Positions 62,071-64,000 of a stretch of DNA of 64,000 bases are shown here, piece by piece. The notes under the pieces are model-generated. The model worked only from the letters and a program-made list of their open reading frames with translations, was not told the origin of the DNA and searched no databases. Location of the stretch: NCBI GenBank assembly GCA_022829145.1, contig CM040746.1, positions 10,290,184 through 10,354,183 of the forward strand. Direction: 5' to 3'. The position numbers and the translations under genes were made by a program. Position 1 is the stretch's first letter; every line of letters starts with the position of its first letter. The stretch comes from Albula goreensis (taxonomy: Eukaryota; Chordata; Actinopteri; Albuliformes; Albulidae).

Positions 62071-64000
62071 GATCAAGTCAAGTCAGCTTCATTGTCACTT
62101 CCACAATATGTTAGAAAACATAGAGGTGTGAAATATTGTTTCCCCTTCGTCCCATGATGCTACATTATGGCAGATATGACAAGACCCAGAACTACTTCTA
62201 CTACAAACTACAAATTCAACAGAAAATATGTAAATATGCAGAAAAAGAAGAGGCTGTTGGAGGTGGTGAAGGGTCACATATGATGCTGGAGGCTTTCCTG
62301 ATGCACCAATGCCCTGTCGATGTCCAGGAGGGGAGGGAGGGAGACATCCATGATCCTCTCTGCCGTGCTTACGACTCTCAGTAGGGTCTTGCGGCCAGAC
62401 CGTGATGCAGCTTAACAGGATGCTCTCGAAGTTGCCTCTGTAGAAGGTGGACATGATGAGTGGGGAAACACTTGCTTTCCTTAGCCTTTGCAGGAAATAC
62501 AGGCATTGCTGTGCCTTCTTGGTGAGTGCTGTTGTGTTTGTGGTCCAGGAGAGGTAATCCGCGAAGTGCTCCTCCAGGAACTAGGTGCTGCTGACTCTCT
62601 CCACTGCAGAGCTGTTGATGTCAGCGAGGGGGTAGTGATGTTATTAGTGGACTCTCCTGAAGTCAATGACAATCTCCTTCCTTTTTCCAACATTCAGGGA
62701 GAGGTTGTTGTCCTTGCACCACCTTTCCAGATCTTGCACCTCTGTAAGGTGTTTTACTGTCGTTGTTGATGAGGTCCATCACTTGTTTCATCAGCGAAGT
62801 TGATGATGTGGTTAGAACTGGAATCTTGTAGGGCAATCATGGATCAGCAGAGTGAACAGCAGGGGGCTGAGCACACAGCCCTGGGGAGCTCCAGTGCTCA
62901 GTGTGGTGGTGGCTGAGTGTGGTCTCCCTGTGAGGAAGTCCAGGACCTCCTCACGAGGAAGTCCTAACCTAGTTGCGGAGGGAGGTGTTGAGGCTCAGGA
63001 GGCTTAGCTTTTCCATGAGCTGTTGTGGAATGACAGTGTTGAATGCTGAGCTGATGTCTATGAACAGCATTTCGACTGTAATAACTGTCCTTGTTGTCAA
63101 GGTGTGTCAGGTCCAGGTGCTGAGTAAACAGCATTGTCTGTGGATCTGTTTCAGTGGAAGGCAAACTGGAGGGGGGTAGAGGGTAGTTGGGAGGGAGTTG
63201 AAATGTGCTGCATGACTAGCTTTTCAAGGCACCTCATCACAATTGGAGTCAGTGCTACTGGGCGATAGTCATTCACGCATGTTGCGGGTGACTTCTTTGG
63301 CACTGGTATGATGGTGGAGGTCTTGAAGCACTTGGGGAACACTGCCTGGCTCAGCGAGGTGTTGAAGATGTCTGTGAAGACTTCTTTCAGTTGTTCTGCA
63401 CAGTCCTTCAGTACTCGCCCAGGTATGTTGTCTGGTCTTGCGGTCTTGCTGGGGATTGATCCTGGACAGGGTCTTCTTCACGCTGGCAGACAGAGTACCT
63501 TGTCGCTGGGTTGTGGGGAGTCTTATGGGCAGAGGTGAAGTTCAGTGCTTCAGACCGTGCATACAAGTCATTGAATCTAAAGGGAGGGGTTGCCGTCACA
63601 GACTTGCGACAGTGGTTTGTAGTCTGTGATGGTCTGAATTCCTATCCACAGACGACATGTGTCTTTGGCGTTAGAGAGGTGGCTTTCAATTCCCAGGATG
63701 TGCTGCCGTTTTGCTTCCCTGATGCCATAGGACAGGTTAGTCCTTGCCATCCTGAGAACATCTCCTGATCTGAAAGCAGCATCACAGATTCTGAGCAGGA
63801 AGCGGACCTTTCCAGTCATCCATGGTTTGTGGTTGGCACGCACAGAGATGGATTTGGATACAGTCACATCATCCATACACTTGCTGATGTATGCAGTCAC
63901 TGTGTCTGCACATTCCTGCAGGTCAGTATGGTTACTGTAGGTGGCTGCTTCCTTGAAAATGTTGCAGTCTGTACTCTCAAAACAGTCCTGTAGTGCTGAG
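62071..64000 (-). mobile_element. Dead L2/CR1-clade LINE (reverse transcriptase), 5' end beyond window
   Basis: On the minus strand, reading from 64000 downward, modules of a non-LTR retrotransposon ORF2 appear in order. These are a pre-RT region (63900-63577) with NHKPWMTGKVR and TITDYKP; RT start (63342-63151) with IIPVPKK and [12 protein letters not shown]; motif A (about 63070-63010) with [18 protein letters not shown]; motif B (about 62900-62860) with GAPQGCVLSPLLF; motif C near 62798-62784, where the usual FADD reads FADE; then LYFLQRLRKA and MSTFYRGNFESILLSCITVW (to about 62395). The 3' end near 62071 has a tgacttgacttgatc tail. Frames shift between modules, and a TAG (62969-62971) replaces the expected Trp after LRN, so it is inactive. 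The endonuclease part would lie past 64000. The clade call is from remembered motifs. Confidence 0.9.

Overview
The window is vertebrate nuclear DNA, almost certainly from a ray-finned (teleost) fish. It is gene-poor and intron-dominated, AT-rich, and full of (GT)n/(CA)n microsatellites. It carries typical fish interspersed repeats: Tc1/mariner and hAT-like MITEs, tRNA-derived SINEs with an L2-type 3' tail, and an L2/CR1-clade LINE. I cannot name the species.

The one gene I can identify is ectodysplasin A (eda), a TNF-family type II membrane ligand, on the + strand. Three exons are visible. Exon 1 (start codon 11160, ends 11462, phase 0) encodes the cytoplasmic tail, transmembrane helix and start of the stalk. 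Exon 2 (49965-50070, 106 bp) carries the furin cleavage site. Exon 3 (61740-61778, 39 bp) is a lysine-rich micro-exon just before the expected collagen-like segment. Splice sites and phases agree across all three and match the mammalian EDA gene structure as I remember it. Intron 1 is 38,502 bp and intron 2 is 11,669 bp. The collagen-like and TNF-homology exons are not in the window and must lie beyond base 64000.

Layout: bases 1-10800 are upstream intergenic DNA. They hold two weak candidate terminal exons of an unknown gene (269-436, 1961-2067), a CpG-rich stretch that could be another promoter (3485-3900), a hAT-type MITE with target duplication (2157-2307), and a decayed Tc1 transposon (10054-10580) next to the eda promoter. 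Bases 10700-11159 are the eda promoter and 5' UTR, with CCAAT, GC-box and LEF/TCF-like motifs. Bases 11463-49964 are intron 1, with SINEs, MITEs, several minisatellites including a 34-bp array holding an inverted segment, a 103-nt near-perfect hairpin, and a few stretches that look like conserved non-coding elements. Bases 50071-61739 are intron 2, with long dinucleotide repeats and a CCAAT-containing 31-bp tandem array. From 61779 intron 3 begins, and most of it to the window end is a dead LINE on the minus strand.

No rRNA, functional tRNA, CRISPR, operon or other prokaryotic feature is present. Most open reading frames here are chance or microsatellite-derived. All calls come from reading the sequence; no database comparison was possible.
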